From Martinezella lusitana (GTDB lineage Bacteria > Pseudomonadota > Alphaproteobacteria > Rhizobiales > Rhizobiaceae), in assembly GCF_016901135.1 (NCBI RefSeq), contig NZ_JAFEVL010000024.1, forward strand, positions 1 to 64,000: a stretch of DNA of 64,000 bases, in the 5' to 3' direction. Positions 55,445 to 63,828 of this stretch are shown in pieces. The translations under genes and the position numbers were made by a program. How positions within the stretch are numbered: the first letter of the stretch is position 1; every line of letters starts with the position of its first letter. Under the pieces are notes generated by a model. That model searched no databases and had not been told where the DNA came from. It saw only the letters and a list, made by a program, of their open reading frames with translations.

Positions 55445-55860
55445 ATTATTCTCCGCATCATCGTTGATGCGAGAATCCCTGACAGGGGATCAAAGCGCTG
55501 TCATCGACGCACCGCGCGAAGATCGACGATTTGCCCATTTTTCCACAACTACCAAGGGCTTTAAGGCATCTCCGTGGGTCTGCGTGGTGGATCCGTAAGC
55601 GGGCATCGAGCCCGCTTGCGGATCTCTGGTGCCATACCTGAGGAAATGTCTGCTCAGTCCGTCCGAGGGTGTCATGGGGGCATGACGGCCTCAAGGACGA
55701 GCGGTGCCCCCAATTTTGCCTCCGCTCCGGTTCCCTGCACTCCGACAAAATCGGCACCCCCACACGCCGCCGCTGGCGGTCGCGTTCCGCGATCCCTGAC
55801 CCCGCCACGCCCCCATGACCGCGCGCGTCGTCTTTCACAAACGTCAAGGAGACGACGACG
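55445..55860. other. Gene-poor region with a duplicated leader
   Basis: 416 bases between the HU promoter and a small gene. It contains leader copy A (55691-55803). No gene is apparent on either strand. Confidence 0.5.
55691..55803 (+). repeat. Leader repeat, copy A
   Basis: This 113-base segment matches 56841-56953 closely. Both begin TCAAGGAC, contain an AATTTT and an AAAATCGG motif and end in a near-identical core (GCCGCCGCTGGCGGTCGCG, then TCCGCGATCCCTGACCCC). Each lies 50-60 bases before an ATG. It may be a regulatory leader shared by two plasmid genes. Confidence 0.7.
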
Positions 55861-56025
55861 ATGCTTCTGGAACAACACATTGAAGAGCTTCGCCTCGAAC
55901 TGCGCGAAGCAATCGACCCCGTCGAGCGCCGCGAGATCGAAATCGAACTGGAGCTGGCTCGCGCCGAGCTGGCAGTGATCACCGCAGAGCAGGAGGGCGC
56001 AATCGGCGCCGAGCCACCCTTCTGA
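55861..56025 (+). CDS. Small coiled-coil protein, 54 aa
   Basis: The frame MLLEQHIEELRLELREAIDP to EGAIGAEPPF is a strongly acidic, helical heptad-like sequence. AAGGAGA lies just before the ATG, and a duplicated leader precedes it. It is too short for many gene callers but looks real. The function is unknown. Confidence 0.65.
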   Translation: MLLEQHIEELRLELREAIDPVERREIEIELELARAELAVITAEQEGAIGAEPPF

Positions 56026-56226
56026 GGGTGGCTTTCGCCATGTCGCCTGGCCTGACGCGCCGGATCGACCGGCGCTTCAGGCCCGAAGCATCGCTTCGCC
56101 ATCCGCACGTGCCAGATCCTGCGGTGTTTCCTACGGAAACGGCGAAAGCGGCCGGACACCCCCACTCCTGTTTCGATCCCATGCCAATCGACATGAGGAT
56201 GCGTCCGCCCCACGGCACTCCCTTCG

Positions 56227-56502
56227 CTATCGATCACCCGACGCATCTTGCCGTATATGCGGTTTCGGCCTGTATCCGCGCGACCGCCTCTTTCGCAAAA
56301 GCTGAAGGAAGAGCCTGACTGCCTCTTCCTCCCGCGTGAAATGATGCTCCCGCCTTTGACCTCTTGCACCGATGCGGCCCCATCGGCGGATGAGACAGGC
56401 ATCGCCGAACAGATTCGGTTCAATCGACATGGCATAGTAGCGGGCCATGTTTTTCTTGGCGTCGATGCGTTCGACATAGAGCTGGTAGCGTTGCGCGATC
56501 AT
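56227..56502 (-). CDS. WGR-domain protein
   Basis: The 91-residue protein contains a WGR domain, with YYAMSIEPNLFGDACLIRRW, then GRIGARGQRREHHF. WGR domains bind DNA ends or nucleic acid in PARP-type proteins and occur alone on rhizobial plasmids. The function here is unknown. It is transcribed opposite to its neighbours. Confidence 0.8.
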   Translation of the reverse strand: MIAQRYQLYVERIDAKKNMARYYAMSIEPNLFGDACLIRRWGRIGARGQRREHHFTREEEAVRLFLQLLRKRRSRGYRPKPHIRQDASGDR

Positions 56503-57005
56503 GACACGGAGAATCGGGCAGGGCCGACTCGGCGTCCAACGACATGTTTGAATCGGTCGGTCTCGATTGATTCATGCTGATGATGGGTTGTCAGCGGATG
56601 ATTCGAGCGAGCCGCCTGCGGCGGACGGTGCTATTCGCTCTCGCTCACGGAGCCCGCAATCGGTCTCCGCCCATTCGGGTCACGCCCCTCTCGCGGCTGC
56701 TGCGCCGGCGGCGCGAAGTCGCCGCGACCATGGCCGAGGATAGACTGCATGGCCGGCTGGACGCCGGATACAGACACGGCGCCTGGGGCGCCGTGGTCTA
56801 TCTCTCTCTGACGTTCCATTGTGCACCCACCACTCCGGCGTCAAGGACTGCGCGGCCCCTCCAATTTTCCGCCGCTGTCCCTTCGGGCCATCACCAGAAA
56901 ATCGGTTCCTCCGCTTGCCGCCGCTGGCGGTCGCGTCCGCGATCCCTGACCCCTCGCGGCTACGGTGCGGCCTCCTTTCGTCAGAGGACGAAAAGGAGAC
57001 ATCTT
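56503..57005. other. Region with a leader repeat, no gene seen
   Basis: 503 bases upstream of the 135-aa gene. Leader copy B (56841-56953) is the only feature. The open frames that span it have implausible composition. Confidence 0.45.
56841..56953 (+). repeat. Leader repeat, copy B
   Basis: It matches copy A at 55691-55803 over its whole length with scattered changes and a 37-base near-identical core. It precedes the gene at 57006. Confidence 0.7.
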
Positions 57006-57413
57006 ATGACACAGCGCAAGATCAAATACATCGACGGCGGCAGCCCGGAATACTGGCGGCAGCGGACCGAGGGTTTTCGTCTCATCCGTGAAGCCGAACG
57101 CTCTCATGAGCGCGTCAAGCGGGCACCGATGTACATCTCCGGCGGTTATGACGTGGACGGCGATGTCATCCCGGTGGAGAACCTCGGTCCATGGGACGCC
57201 ATGGACGAAGCGATCCGAGCCATCGAGGCCAACGAAACGGCGGTCGACATTCTCGTCGCTCAGCGCCGCACGGAGATCGGCTTGTGGCGCATCAATGCGG
57301 TGATCCGCGAACTCGAACAGGCCGAACTCGAACAGGCCGAACTCGGACAGGCCGAGGCATGTCATGTCGAGGATCCCGAGAGCAATCCGCTCTGGGGACC
57401 CGACAGCGATTGA
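57006..57413 (+). CDS. Hypothetical protein with a short tandem peptide repeat
   Basis: The 135-residue protein (MTQRKIKYIDGGSPEYWRQR start) is not recognised. Near its end it has a tandem repeat of about five residues (EQAEL) encoded by repeated GAACAGGCCGAACTC units, a site of likely length change. AAGGAGA precedes the ATG, and the duplicated leader lies upstream. It probably belongs to the same plasmid backbone gene set. Confidence 0.7.
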   Translation: MTQRKIKYIDGGSPEYWRQRTEGFRLIREAERSHERVKRAPMYISGGYDVDGDVIPVENLGPWDAMDEAIRAIEANETAVDILVAQRRTEIGLWRINAVIRELEQAELEQAELGQAEACHVEDPESNPLWGPDSD

Positions 57414-57775
57414 CGTCAAGACGAGAGGCGGCAGCGCCTCTCGTCTCTCCTGCTGGCTTGACCGCTTGTCCGGCATCGAGCCTGCGCGCGGTCTTGAGGG
57501 GAAAGACTCGCCGCCTCTCCCCTCAAGCACCCCTCTCCCTGCGGAGCGGGTAGCCACCCGCCCGGCCTTTCGGGCCGGTAAACGGACGCTGCCGCGACTT
57601 CCCCAAACAACACGGAGAGGACGAACTCCTTGCGCTACGCCCTCATGCTTCGGGCTCCGCTCCAGGTGTTCGTCCTCTCCTGCGGTGCGCTCGCCGTCTC
57701 GTCGTTCGCATGTCGTCGGGGCCCGGTCCCTCCGGTCACGTCCCCTCGACTGCTCACGACGACGGCTTGCTTCAG

Positions 57776-57921
57776 CATCCATCATCCAACTGGGCTGGCA
57801 ACCATGCTGCTCCTCCGGCGCAGATCACAGGCTGGGCCTGTGATCGCTGTTGCTTTGTCTGACGACTCGCAACAGCATTGGCGCCTCGGGCATGGTCGCC
57901 AGCCCAGTTGGATGATGGATG
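57776..57921. repeat. Hairpin element with 24-bp perfect inverted arms
   Basis: The arms 57776-57799 and 57898-57921 are perfect inverted copies (start CATCCATCATCC). Inside is a second, smaller hairpin with a perfect 10-bp stem at 57823-57845 (GATCACAGGC/GCCTGTGATC). It looks like a MITE-like or regulatory fold. No clear target duplication is seen. Confidence 0.75.
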
Positions 57922-57929
57922 GCAGGATA

Positions 57930-57951
57930 GGCTAATGGTATACCATTAGCC
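57930..57951. promoter_or_regulatory. Perfect 22-bp palindrome
   Basis: The half-site GGCTAATGGTA is followed by its exact inverse complement, nine bases after the hairpin element. Its length and symmetry suggest a dimeric protein binding site or recombination site. Confidence 0.6.
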
Positions 57952-58215
57952 GTTTCGCCCGAGGGGCGAGGGTTGCGGCAGCGCATCCGATGCCGAATTA
58001 TGCCAATGTTTGCGGGCGGATCAGAAGTGAGACGGAATGCCGGTAAACACCGGGCTTACTCGCCTGGAGGGTTCCCCTCGCCAACAGGATGTCGTTACCG
58101 GTATCCGTACAGCTTCGAGAACGGCCGCTCGCTGAATCGGTGAATGCGTCAATGAGAGAAATGGCCGATCGGGGATACTCCTAAACGGCGTATCGGTTTC
58201 TCGGCAAATAGGTGG

Positions 58216-58535
58216 TCGCGTCAATAGGTAAATCGGCGATTAGGCGTATGAGAGGGCGCGCGAATAGGGTTTCGAGCGTATCGGTGAATCGGTGAACCAC
58301 ACTATCGGTGCTTAGGCGAATGAGCGTTGCGGTGATTGCGCCAATCGGCAGATGGGTGACTGCGTGAATCGGAGGATGGGCGTTCGCGTCAATAGGTAAA
58401 TCGGTGATTAGGCGTATGAGGGAACCCGCGAATAGGTTTTCGAGCGTATCGGTGAATCGGTGAACCACACTATTGGTGCTTTGGCGCATGAGCGTTTCGG
58501 TGATTGCGCCAATCGGCAGATAGGTGAATGCGTAC
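58216..58535. repeat. 168-bp tandem repeat, about two copies
   Basis: Sequence from TCGCGTCAATAGG at 58216 recurs at 58384 with period 168. Anchors GGCGTATG (58243, 58411), GGTGAACCAC (58291, 58459) and GGTGATTGCG (58331, 58499) keep the same spacing. Within each copy short AATCGGTGA-like motifs recur. 168 is 56 codons, but no coding role is evident. Confidence 0.8.
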
Positions 58536-58621
58536 GCATCCGAGGTGGACCGCATTGCGGATGTGAGTGAGGCTGTGGATGCTGTGTCTATATAGACGGC
58601 AATATAGACGGTGCTTTCATC

Positions 58622-59050
58622 ATGGATATCACAAGCGATCTCGCAGGGCGTTTCAGCCGGATGGAGATTGTCGATAGCGGCCGTCGCCGGCGTTTCTCGG
58701 ATGAAGCGAAGCTGTCGATCGTGGCTGAGAGTTATAATGGTCCTCGGCAGGTTACGGCCACGGCGCAGCGCCACGGGATCACGCGCTGGCAGTTGAATGC
58801 CTGGCGCAGGGCCGCGCGGGAAGGACGGCTTGTCGGCCGCTCGACGAAGGGCTTTGTTCCGGCGATAGTCGTTGCCGATCCCGTTGTTGCGAGGAGGCCA
58901 CCTGCGGCGAGTGTCGCTGTGCCGTCTCCTGTCACCGACCACGGTCGCATGGAGGTGGTGAGTGCGAACGGCCGGCGTGTGATCGTCGGTCGGGATGTCG
59001 ACGTGGACGTTCTGCTCCGGATCATGCGTGGTCTGGAGACGTTGCGATGA
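58622..59050 (+). CDS. tnpA: IS66 TnpA (helix-turn-helix accessory protein)
   Basis: The 142-residue protein has a MerR/IS3-like helix-turn-helix start (RRFSDEAKLSIVAESYNGPR, TATAQRHGITRWQLNAWRR), the first of three IS66 genes. Its ATG is 84 bases after the tandem-repeat region. Its stop overlaps the tnpB start. It helps transposition in IS66-family elements. Confidence 0.9.
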   Translation: MDITSDLAGRFSRMEIVDSGRRRRFSDEAKLSIVAESYNGPRQVTATAQRHGITRWQLNAWRRAAREGRLVGRSTKGFVPAIVVADPVVARRPPAASVAVPSPVTDHGRMEVVSANGRRVIVGRDVDVDVLLRIMRGLETLR

Positions 59051-59397
59051 ACCCGTTTCCAATGGGAACAGGGATCAAAGTGTGGCTGTCGACTGGACAT
59101 ACAGACATGCGGTGCGGCTTTCCTTCCTTGGCCCTTCGGGTGCAGGAAGTTTTGAAGCATGATCCGCTGGGCGGTCATTTGTTCTGCTTCCGAGGGCGCC
59201 GCGGTGATCTGATAAAGTTGATCTGGCATGACGGCCAGGGCGCCTGCCTGTTCACGAAAAAATTGGAACGCGGTCGGTTCATCTGGCCCAATGTAGAGGG
59301 TGGCGCGGTGGCGATCACGCCGGCGCAGCTTTCTTATTTGTTGTCCGGAATTGACTGGCGAGCCCCTCAGGAAACCTGGCGTCCAACGCGGGTTTAA
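59047..59397 (+). CDS. tnpB: IS66 TnpB (accessory protein)
   Basis: The 116-residue protein has the TnpB pattern KVWLSTGHTDMRCGFPSLAL and LIWHDGQGACLFTKKLERGR. It is the second IS66 gene and overlaps tnpA by four bases (ATGA). Confidence 0.94.
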   Translation: MNPFPMGTGIKVWLSTGHTDMRCGFPSLALRVQEVLKHDPLGGHLFCFRGRRGDLIKLIWHDGQGACLFTKKLERGRFIWPNVEGGAVAITPAQLSYLLSGIDWRAPQETWRPTRV

Positions 59398-59444
59398 GCG
59401 CCTTTTGCATTGAATTTGTTGAGTAAATATGCTCTTTTAGCGGC

Positions 59445-60461
59445 ATGTCACTGCCGCCGCTTTCCTTTCCTGACGATCTTACCAGCGCCCACGCCGCGCT
59501 GCTGGCAGAACGCGAGGCGCGGTTACGGGCCGAGGCAGAAGCGGCCAGCGCCAAAGCAAAGCTTTCCAGTATCGAGGCGCTCAACGCCCATCTGCAATTG
59601 CTGATCGCTAAGTTGGAACGCGACAAACATGGACCGAGCCGGGAGCGCACCCAGCGGCTGATCGACCAGATGGAACTGCAGCTTGAGGAGCTGGTCGCTG
59701 ATGCGACCGAAGACGAGCTGGCTTCAGAAGCTTTTGCTGGCGAAACCCAGACCGTTCGTGCCTTCACCCGTAAGCGACCGGTGCGCAAGCCCTGGCCAGA
59801 GAATATCGAGCGTGAACGCGTCGTCATCGAAGCGCCGAGGACCTGCAATCACTGCGGCGGCGAACGGCTGTCGAAGCTGGGTGAGGATGTCACCGAGACG
59901 CTGGAGGAGATCCCGCGCCGCTTCAAGGTCGTTGAGACCGTGCGTGAGAAGTTCAGTTGCCGGGAATGCGGCTGCATCAGTCAGGCACCCGCTCCCTTCC
60001 ATGCCACGCCGCGCGGCTTCCTCGGTCCCAACCTGCTCGCCACTATCGTCTTCGACAAGTTCTCAGAGCATCAGCCGCTCAACCGCCAAAGTCGGCGCTT
60101 TCGCAGCGAGGGGATCGATCTGTCCACCCAGACGCTCGCCGACCAGGTTGGCTACGTCAGCGCCGCCGTCAAGCCGCTGTTCGATCTCATCGAAACCCAT
60201 GTGTTTGCGGCCGAGCGATTGCACGGCGACGATACCACCATCCCGATCCTCGCCAAGGGGCAATGCACGACGGGGCGCATATGGACTTACGTTTGCGACG
60301 ATAGGCCCTTTGGGGGACAGTCGCCGCCGGCTGCCGTCTTCTACGCCTCCAGCGACCGGCGGGGCGAACATCCGCAACGACACCTGGCCGAGTTCAGTGG
60401 CATCCTGCAAGCCGACTGCTACAACGGTTATGTTGCGGCCAGCCATATGTGGTCTTGCTGA
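59445..60461 (+). pseudogene. tnpC: IS66 TnpC transposase, 5' part (interrupted by a RIT element)
   Basis: This encodes the first 338 residues, including a coiled-coil start (ALLAEREARLRAEAEAASAK), the CNHCGG/CREC zinc region, LHGDDTTIPILAKGQ with one catalytic Asp and LQADCYNG with the next. After YN the frame enters RIT sequence (GYVAASHMWSC) and stops. The true gene continues at 63829. Transposition by this copy should be disabled unless the RIT leaves. Confidence 0.92.
60426..60449 (+). repeat. RIT left 24-bp terminal inverted repeat
   Basis: This 24-bp sequence (starting GGTTATGTTGCGG) is repeated exactly in inverted orientation at 63775-63798. Confidence 0.93.
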
Positions 60462-60499
60462 CCTATTCCCTTTGTCAACTGAGTATTTGGGCCGATTGA

Positions 60500-60510
60500 C
60501 GCAACATAAA
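60500..60510 (-). repeat. Left subterminal repeat of the RIT
   Basis: CGCAACATAAA is an inverted copy of the TTTATGTTGCG near the right end (63724-63734) and of the start of the left terminal repeat itself (GTTATGTTGCG). It may be an accessory recombinase-binding site. Confidence 0.7.
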
Positions 60511-60554
60511 TCGCGAGTTTGGCTGCCGAACCTTTTCTCGTTTGGAGGTTCGCC

Positions 60555-61778
60555 ATGGATCACCCTTCCTTTTCCAACCAATCCGCTGATGCCCTATTTC
60601 TGGAAGTGCCGTTCGCTGACGAGCGGAACCGCTATTTGCACCACTGCGCTACACTCGGAGCGAGACCTGAAGTTCTTAGGGTCAAACGCAACGAACTCCT
60701 GTGGATCGCGCTACATCTCGGTCCAGAAGCTGCGGCCGGAGTCGGCATGGCGGAGTTGTTACCGATCGCGCAGGCTCGGCAGAATCTTCGCGGTGCGGCT
60801 ACCGCTGCACGGCGGGTTATCGATATCGGGCGCCCCTGGCTGAAGTTCCTCGGCTGGTGGCGTGAACCCACTGTCATATTGTCATACCAGGGGCAACTCG
60901 ACCGGTATATCGCCTGGATGCGTGACGAACGCGGTTTGACACCGTCGACGGTGGAGCAATGGGGGAGCATGACCGGCAGATTCTTACTGTGGTGCGAACA
61001 GGCGAACCGTCAGCTCAAGGATTTGAGGGCAGAAGACATCGACAACTATATAGCGACCCAAGGAGCCGGGCGCTGGGGTCGTGTCTCGATTGCACATGTC
61101 GCCTCCGCCTTGCGCGCATTTCTGCGATACGCGGCAAAAGAGGCGTGGTGCTCAGACCGCTTGGCGAGGTCAATATCGCGGCCTCGGCTTTATCAGCAAG
61201 AGTCTCTGCCATATGCCCCGGATTGGTCTGACGTCCAGAAGATGTTGGCCGCCGTCGACACGGACCGGCCCCGCGACATCCGGGACCGCGCGATCCTACT
61301 GCTGCTGGCTGTATATGGTATGCGGCGCGGCGAAGTCGCCGCACTGCAGCTCCACCAAATCGACTGGGCGGGGCGAACTCTTCGGCTTTTCCGTCTAAAG
61401 CGACGACAAGCCCAGATCTATCCGCTGGTGCCCTCTGCTGCTGAAGCATTGGCGCGCTACGTCGATACGGTGCGGCCGCCGTCATCGTGCCAAGAAGTCT
61501 TTCTCCGTATGCAGGCGCCTCAACGGCCCTTGAAGGCGACCAGCATTTATAGCGTCGCCAATCGGCGATTTGTCGCGCTCGGTATTCAAGCGGCGCATAG
61601 AGGCGCGCATGCGCTGCGCCATGCCTGTGCAGTTCGCTTGCTTGCTGAGGGGCTGACCATCAAAGAAATCGGCGACCATCTTGGACACCGCAGCACCGCG
61701 GCAACAAGTGTCTACGCAAAGGTGAACATGACAGCTCTTCGCGAAGTCGGCGCCTTCGATTTGGGAGACGTCCTATGA
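60555..61778 (+). CDS. ritA: RIT tyrosine recombinase 1 (RitA)
   Basis: The 407-residue recombinase starts at ATG 60555 after GGAGG. It has an N-terminal helical binding domain and catalytic motifs YGMRRGEVAAL, HALRHACAVRLL, LGHRSTAATSVYAKV. It is the first of three recombinases. Its stop overlaps the next ATG. The three are thought to act together in RIT movement. Confidence 0.93.
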   Translation: MDHPSFSNQSADALFLEVPFADERNRYLHHCATLGARPEVLRVKRNELLWIALHLGPEAAAGVGMAELLPIAQARQNLRGAATAARRVIDIGRPWLKFLGWWREPTVILSYQGQLDRYIAWMRDERGLTPSTVEQWGSMTGRFLLWCEQANRQLKDLRAEDIDNYIATQGAGRWGRVSIAHVASALRAFLRYAAKEAWCSDRLARSISRPRLYQQESLPYAPDWSDVQKMLAAVDTDRPRDIRDRAILLLLAVYGMRRGEVAALQLHQIDWAGRTLRLFRLKRRQAQIYPLVPSAAEALARYVDTVRPPSSCQEVFLRMQAPQRPLKATSIYSVANRRFVALGIQAAHRGAHALRHACAVRLLAEGLTIKEIGDHLGHRSTAATSVYAKVNMTALREVGAFDLGDVL

Positions 61779-62719
61779 AGCTGATCGACGTCATCGATGT
61801 CTACCTCGCCCGGCAACGGTCACTGGGCATGCGCTTCGAGTCTGCCGGACGCTTGCTCCATCACTTCAGGCGAGCAGTCGGCGATCGACAGATCGGCGAA
61901 GTAACCCCGGAATCGGTCATTGATTTCCTCAATGGAGACAAGGGGCCGACCGCGACGTGGGCACTCAAACACAGGGTGCTGAGTGGCCTCTTTAGATTCG
62001 CAATAAGCCGCGGATATGCCGATCGCTCGCCTCTGCCGACAGTTCTGCCGAACCTGCCGCCGCAGCAAACGCCGTACGTATATTCGACCGAGGAACTGCG
62101 CCGACTACTGGAGGCAACATCGACTTTGCGAACGGGCTACAGCCAGCATGTACCGGCGATGTACCGTACGATGATCCTGCTCCTCTACGGAACAGGCATG
62201 CGGATCGGCGAGGCCCTGCGCTTGACTTTGAAGGATGTCGACCTCGTCGAAGACGTCATCACCATCCATTGCACCAAATTCTTCAAGACTCGGCTGGTTC
62301 CAATTGGACCGAAGCTGTCTGGAGAACTGGCCGCGCATCTCGAGCGTCGTGGCTTGCTGCCAATGCCGCAGGGAAAGGCGGCGCCGCTATTCGCGTCGCG
62401 CGGCATTCGAGGGTGGACTTATCAGAGTGTCGTCACCATGTTCCAACATGTCCGCCGAGCCGCCGGTATCGAACGCCCGATCGGCGAACTGCGCCCTCCA
62501 CGTATCCATGATCTTCGCCACACAGCGGCCGTGCACCGTGTCGTCGCATGGTATCATTCCGGCGAGGACGTCCAACGATTGCTCCCGCAACTCGCGACCT
62601 TCTTTGGTCACATCGACATCCGATCGACCCAACGTTATCTGCAAATGACGCCTGAACTCCTGGAGGCGGCCAGCCAACGCTTCGCCCAGTATGCGATGGA
62701 GGGCAGCCATGAAGAATGA
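61775..62719 (+). CDS. ritB: RIT tyrosine recombinase 2 (RitB)
   Basis: The 314-residue recombinase starts MKLIDVIDVYLARQR and has catalytic motifs GTGMRIGEALRL, HDLRHTAAVHRV and FGHIDIRSTQRYLQM. It overlaps RitA by four bases and RitC by 11 bases. Confidence 0.93.
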   Translation: MKLIDVIDVYLARQRSLGMRFESAGRLLHHFRRAVGDRQIGEVTPESVIDFLNGDKGPTATWALKHRVLSGLFRFAISRGYADRSPLPTVLPNLPPQQTPYVYSTEELRRLLEATSTLRTGYSQHVPAMYRTMILLLYGTGMRIGEALRLTLKDVDLVEDVITIHCTKFFKTRLVPIGPKLSGELAAHLERRGLLPMPQGKAAPLFASRGIRGWTYQSVVTMFQHVRRAAGIERPIGELRPPRIHDLRHTAAVHRVVAWYHSGEDVQRLLPQLATFFGHIDIRSTQRYLQMTPELLEAASQRFAQYAMEGSHEE

Positions 62720-63704
62720 GATGCTCCTGGGACCATGGGTGCGGCGGTTCCTCCTTGAACATCTGGTGGCGGAACGCAATCTGTCCCGAAACACTCAGGC
62801 CAGCTACCGCGACACCTTGATGCTCTTGCTTCCGTTTGCCAGCAATCACGCGGCGCGTCCCATTGATCGAATGTCGGTCGAGGATCTGACACCGTCAATC
62901 ATCCGTCAGTTCCTTGATCACCTGGAACGCGATCGAAAGTGCAGCGGGGTCACTCGAAACCAGAGGCTGGCAACCATACGCTCATTAGCAAGGTTCATTG
63001 GCATGCACTCACCGGTCCACATCGCGTGGTCCGGCGAAGTACGAGCGATGCCGTTCAAGAAGACCGCCAAGGCCATGATCGGATATCTCGAGAAGCCAGA
63101 GATGGACGCCCTCTTGGCACAGCCGGACCGTCGTACGCCTCTTGGCAATCGCGATTACGCTTTGCTTCTGTTCTTGTACAATAGCGGTGCCCGTGCCGAT
63201 GAAGCGGCGCAGTTGATCGTCGACAATTTGCAGCTTGGCCGGCAATCGTCGGTGCGACTACACGGCAAGGGAAACAAGTTCCGATCATGTCCGTTGTGGC
63301 CAGCCACTGCAACGACCCTGTCGAAGCTCGTCGACGGACGTGGCAAGCGGGATCCGGTCTTCCTGAATCGGGTCAACTCGCCATTGACGCGGTTCGGGAT
63401 CCACAGACTCGTGACCCACTATGCCGAGCTGGCGAGCAAAATAGTGCCGTCGATCGAGACGAAGCGCGTTAGTCCTCACACGATCCGACATACAACCGCA
63501 GTCCACCTGCTGCGCGCTGGCGTCGATATCAACACAATCCGTGCCTGGCTTGGCCATGTGTCTCTGGACACGACGCATGTTTACGCCGAAGTCGATATGG
63601 AAATGAAGGCCAAGGCGCTGGCTCGGGTCGACATCTCTGACCAACAAACCACGGTCTCCCAGCGTGCGCTACCGTCCCTAATGGCCTTCCTGAAGGCTCT
63701 CTAG
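62709..63704 (+). CDS. ritC: RIT tyrosine recombinase 3 (RitC)
   Basis: The 331-residue recombinase starts at ATG 62709 with a GAGGG upstream. It has catalytic motifs NSGARADEAAQL, HTIRHTTAVHLLRA and WLGHVSLDTTHVYAEV. Upstream ATG 62691 is less likely because its N-terminus is atypical. Confidence 0.93.
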   Translation: MKNEMLLGPWVRRFLLEHLVAERNLSRNTQASYRDTLMLLLPFASNHAARPIDRMSVEDLTPSIIRQFLDHLERDRKCSGVTRNQRLATIRSLARFIGMHSPVHIAWSGEVRAMPFKKTAKAMIGYLEKPEMDALLAQPDRRTPLGNRDYALLLFLYNSGARADEAAQLIVDNLQLGRQSSVRLHGKGNKFRSCPLWPATATTLSKLVDGRGKRDPVFLNRVNSPLTRFGIHRLVTHYAELASKIVPSIETKRVSPHTIRHTTAVHLLRAGVDINTIRAWLGHVSLDTTHVYAEVDMEMKAKALARVDISDQQTTVSQRALPSLMAFLKAL

Positions 63705-63723
63705 CGCGGTCGTGGAGTTGAAG

Positions 63724-63734
63724 TTTATGTTGCG
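63724..63734 (+). repeat. Right subterminal repeat of the RIT
   Basis: TTTATGTTGCG mirrors the left subterminal repeat at 60500-60510. It lies just after the RitC stop. Confidence 0.7.
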
Positions 63735-63774
63735 GTGCAAGCCGGGGAAACGAACCTTTCTCCGGCCACCGCTA

Positions 63775-63798
63775 CATATGGCTGGCCGCAACATAACC
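63775..63798 (-). repeat. RIT right 24-bp terminal inverted repeat
   Basis: Exact inverted copy of 60426-60449. It lies 24 bases before the CAACGG direct repeat. Confidence 0.93.
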
Positions 63799-63799
63799 A

Positions 63800-63825
63800 T
63801 TGATATGTTCTGGAGAACATATCAA
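63800..63825. other. 26-bp palindrome at the right RIT border
   Basis: TTGATATGT and ACATATCAA are 9-bp inverted arms around an 8-base centre. The palindrome lies outside the right terminal repeat and overlaps the CAACGG copy. It is absent at the left border. Its layout resembles a tyrosine recombinase core site. Confidence 0.75.
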
Positions 63826-63828
63826 CGG

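Larger units (their letters stand above)
57414..58621. other. Repeat-rich intergenic region
   Basis: 1.2 kb with no convincing gene. It contains a 146-base hairpin element with 24-bp arms (57776-57921), a perfect 22-bp palindrome (57930-57951) and a 168-bp tandem repeat (58216-58535). The IS66 element begins to its right. Confidence 0.6.
60426..63828 (+). mobile_element. RIT (recombinase-in-trio) element inserted in tnpC
   Basis: Three tandem, overlapping tyrosine recombinase genes (60555-63704) are flanked by perfect 24-bp inverted repeats. A CAACGG direct repeat is present at 60422-60427 and 63823-63828. Joining the two CAACGG copies would delete 3401 bases and restore the tnpC reading frame (TAC AAC GGC TTC AAT). 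RIT elements are known in proteobacteria; this boundary analysis is read from the sequence. Confidence 0.92.

Noticed and set aside
56841..57785. A 314-codon minus-strand frame opposite the 135-aa gene
   Set aside because: It covers the leader repeat and the antisense of a better gene and has low-complexity composition.
58216..58535. CRISPR array
   Set aside because: The repeat unit is 168 bp with only two copies and no unique spacers; no cas genes are present.
58181..59062. Minus-strand 293-codon frame with internal peptide repeats
   Set aside because: It runs antisense through tnpA, and its repeats simply reflect the 168-bp DNA repeat. No start signal or family supports it.
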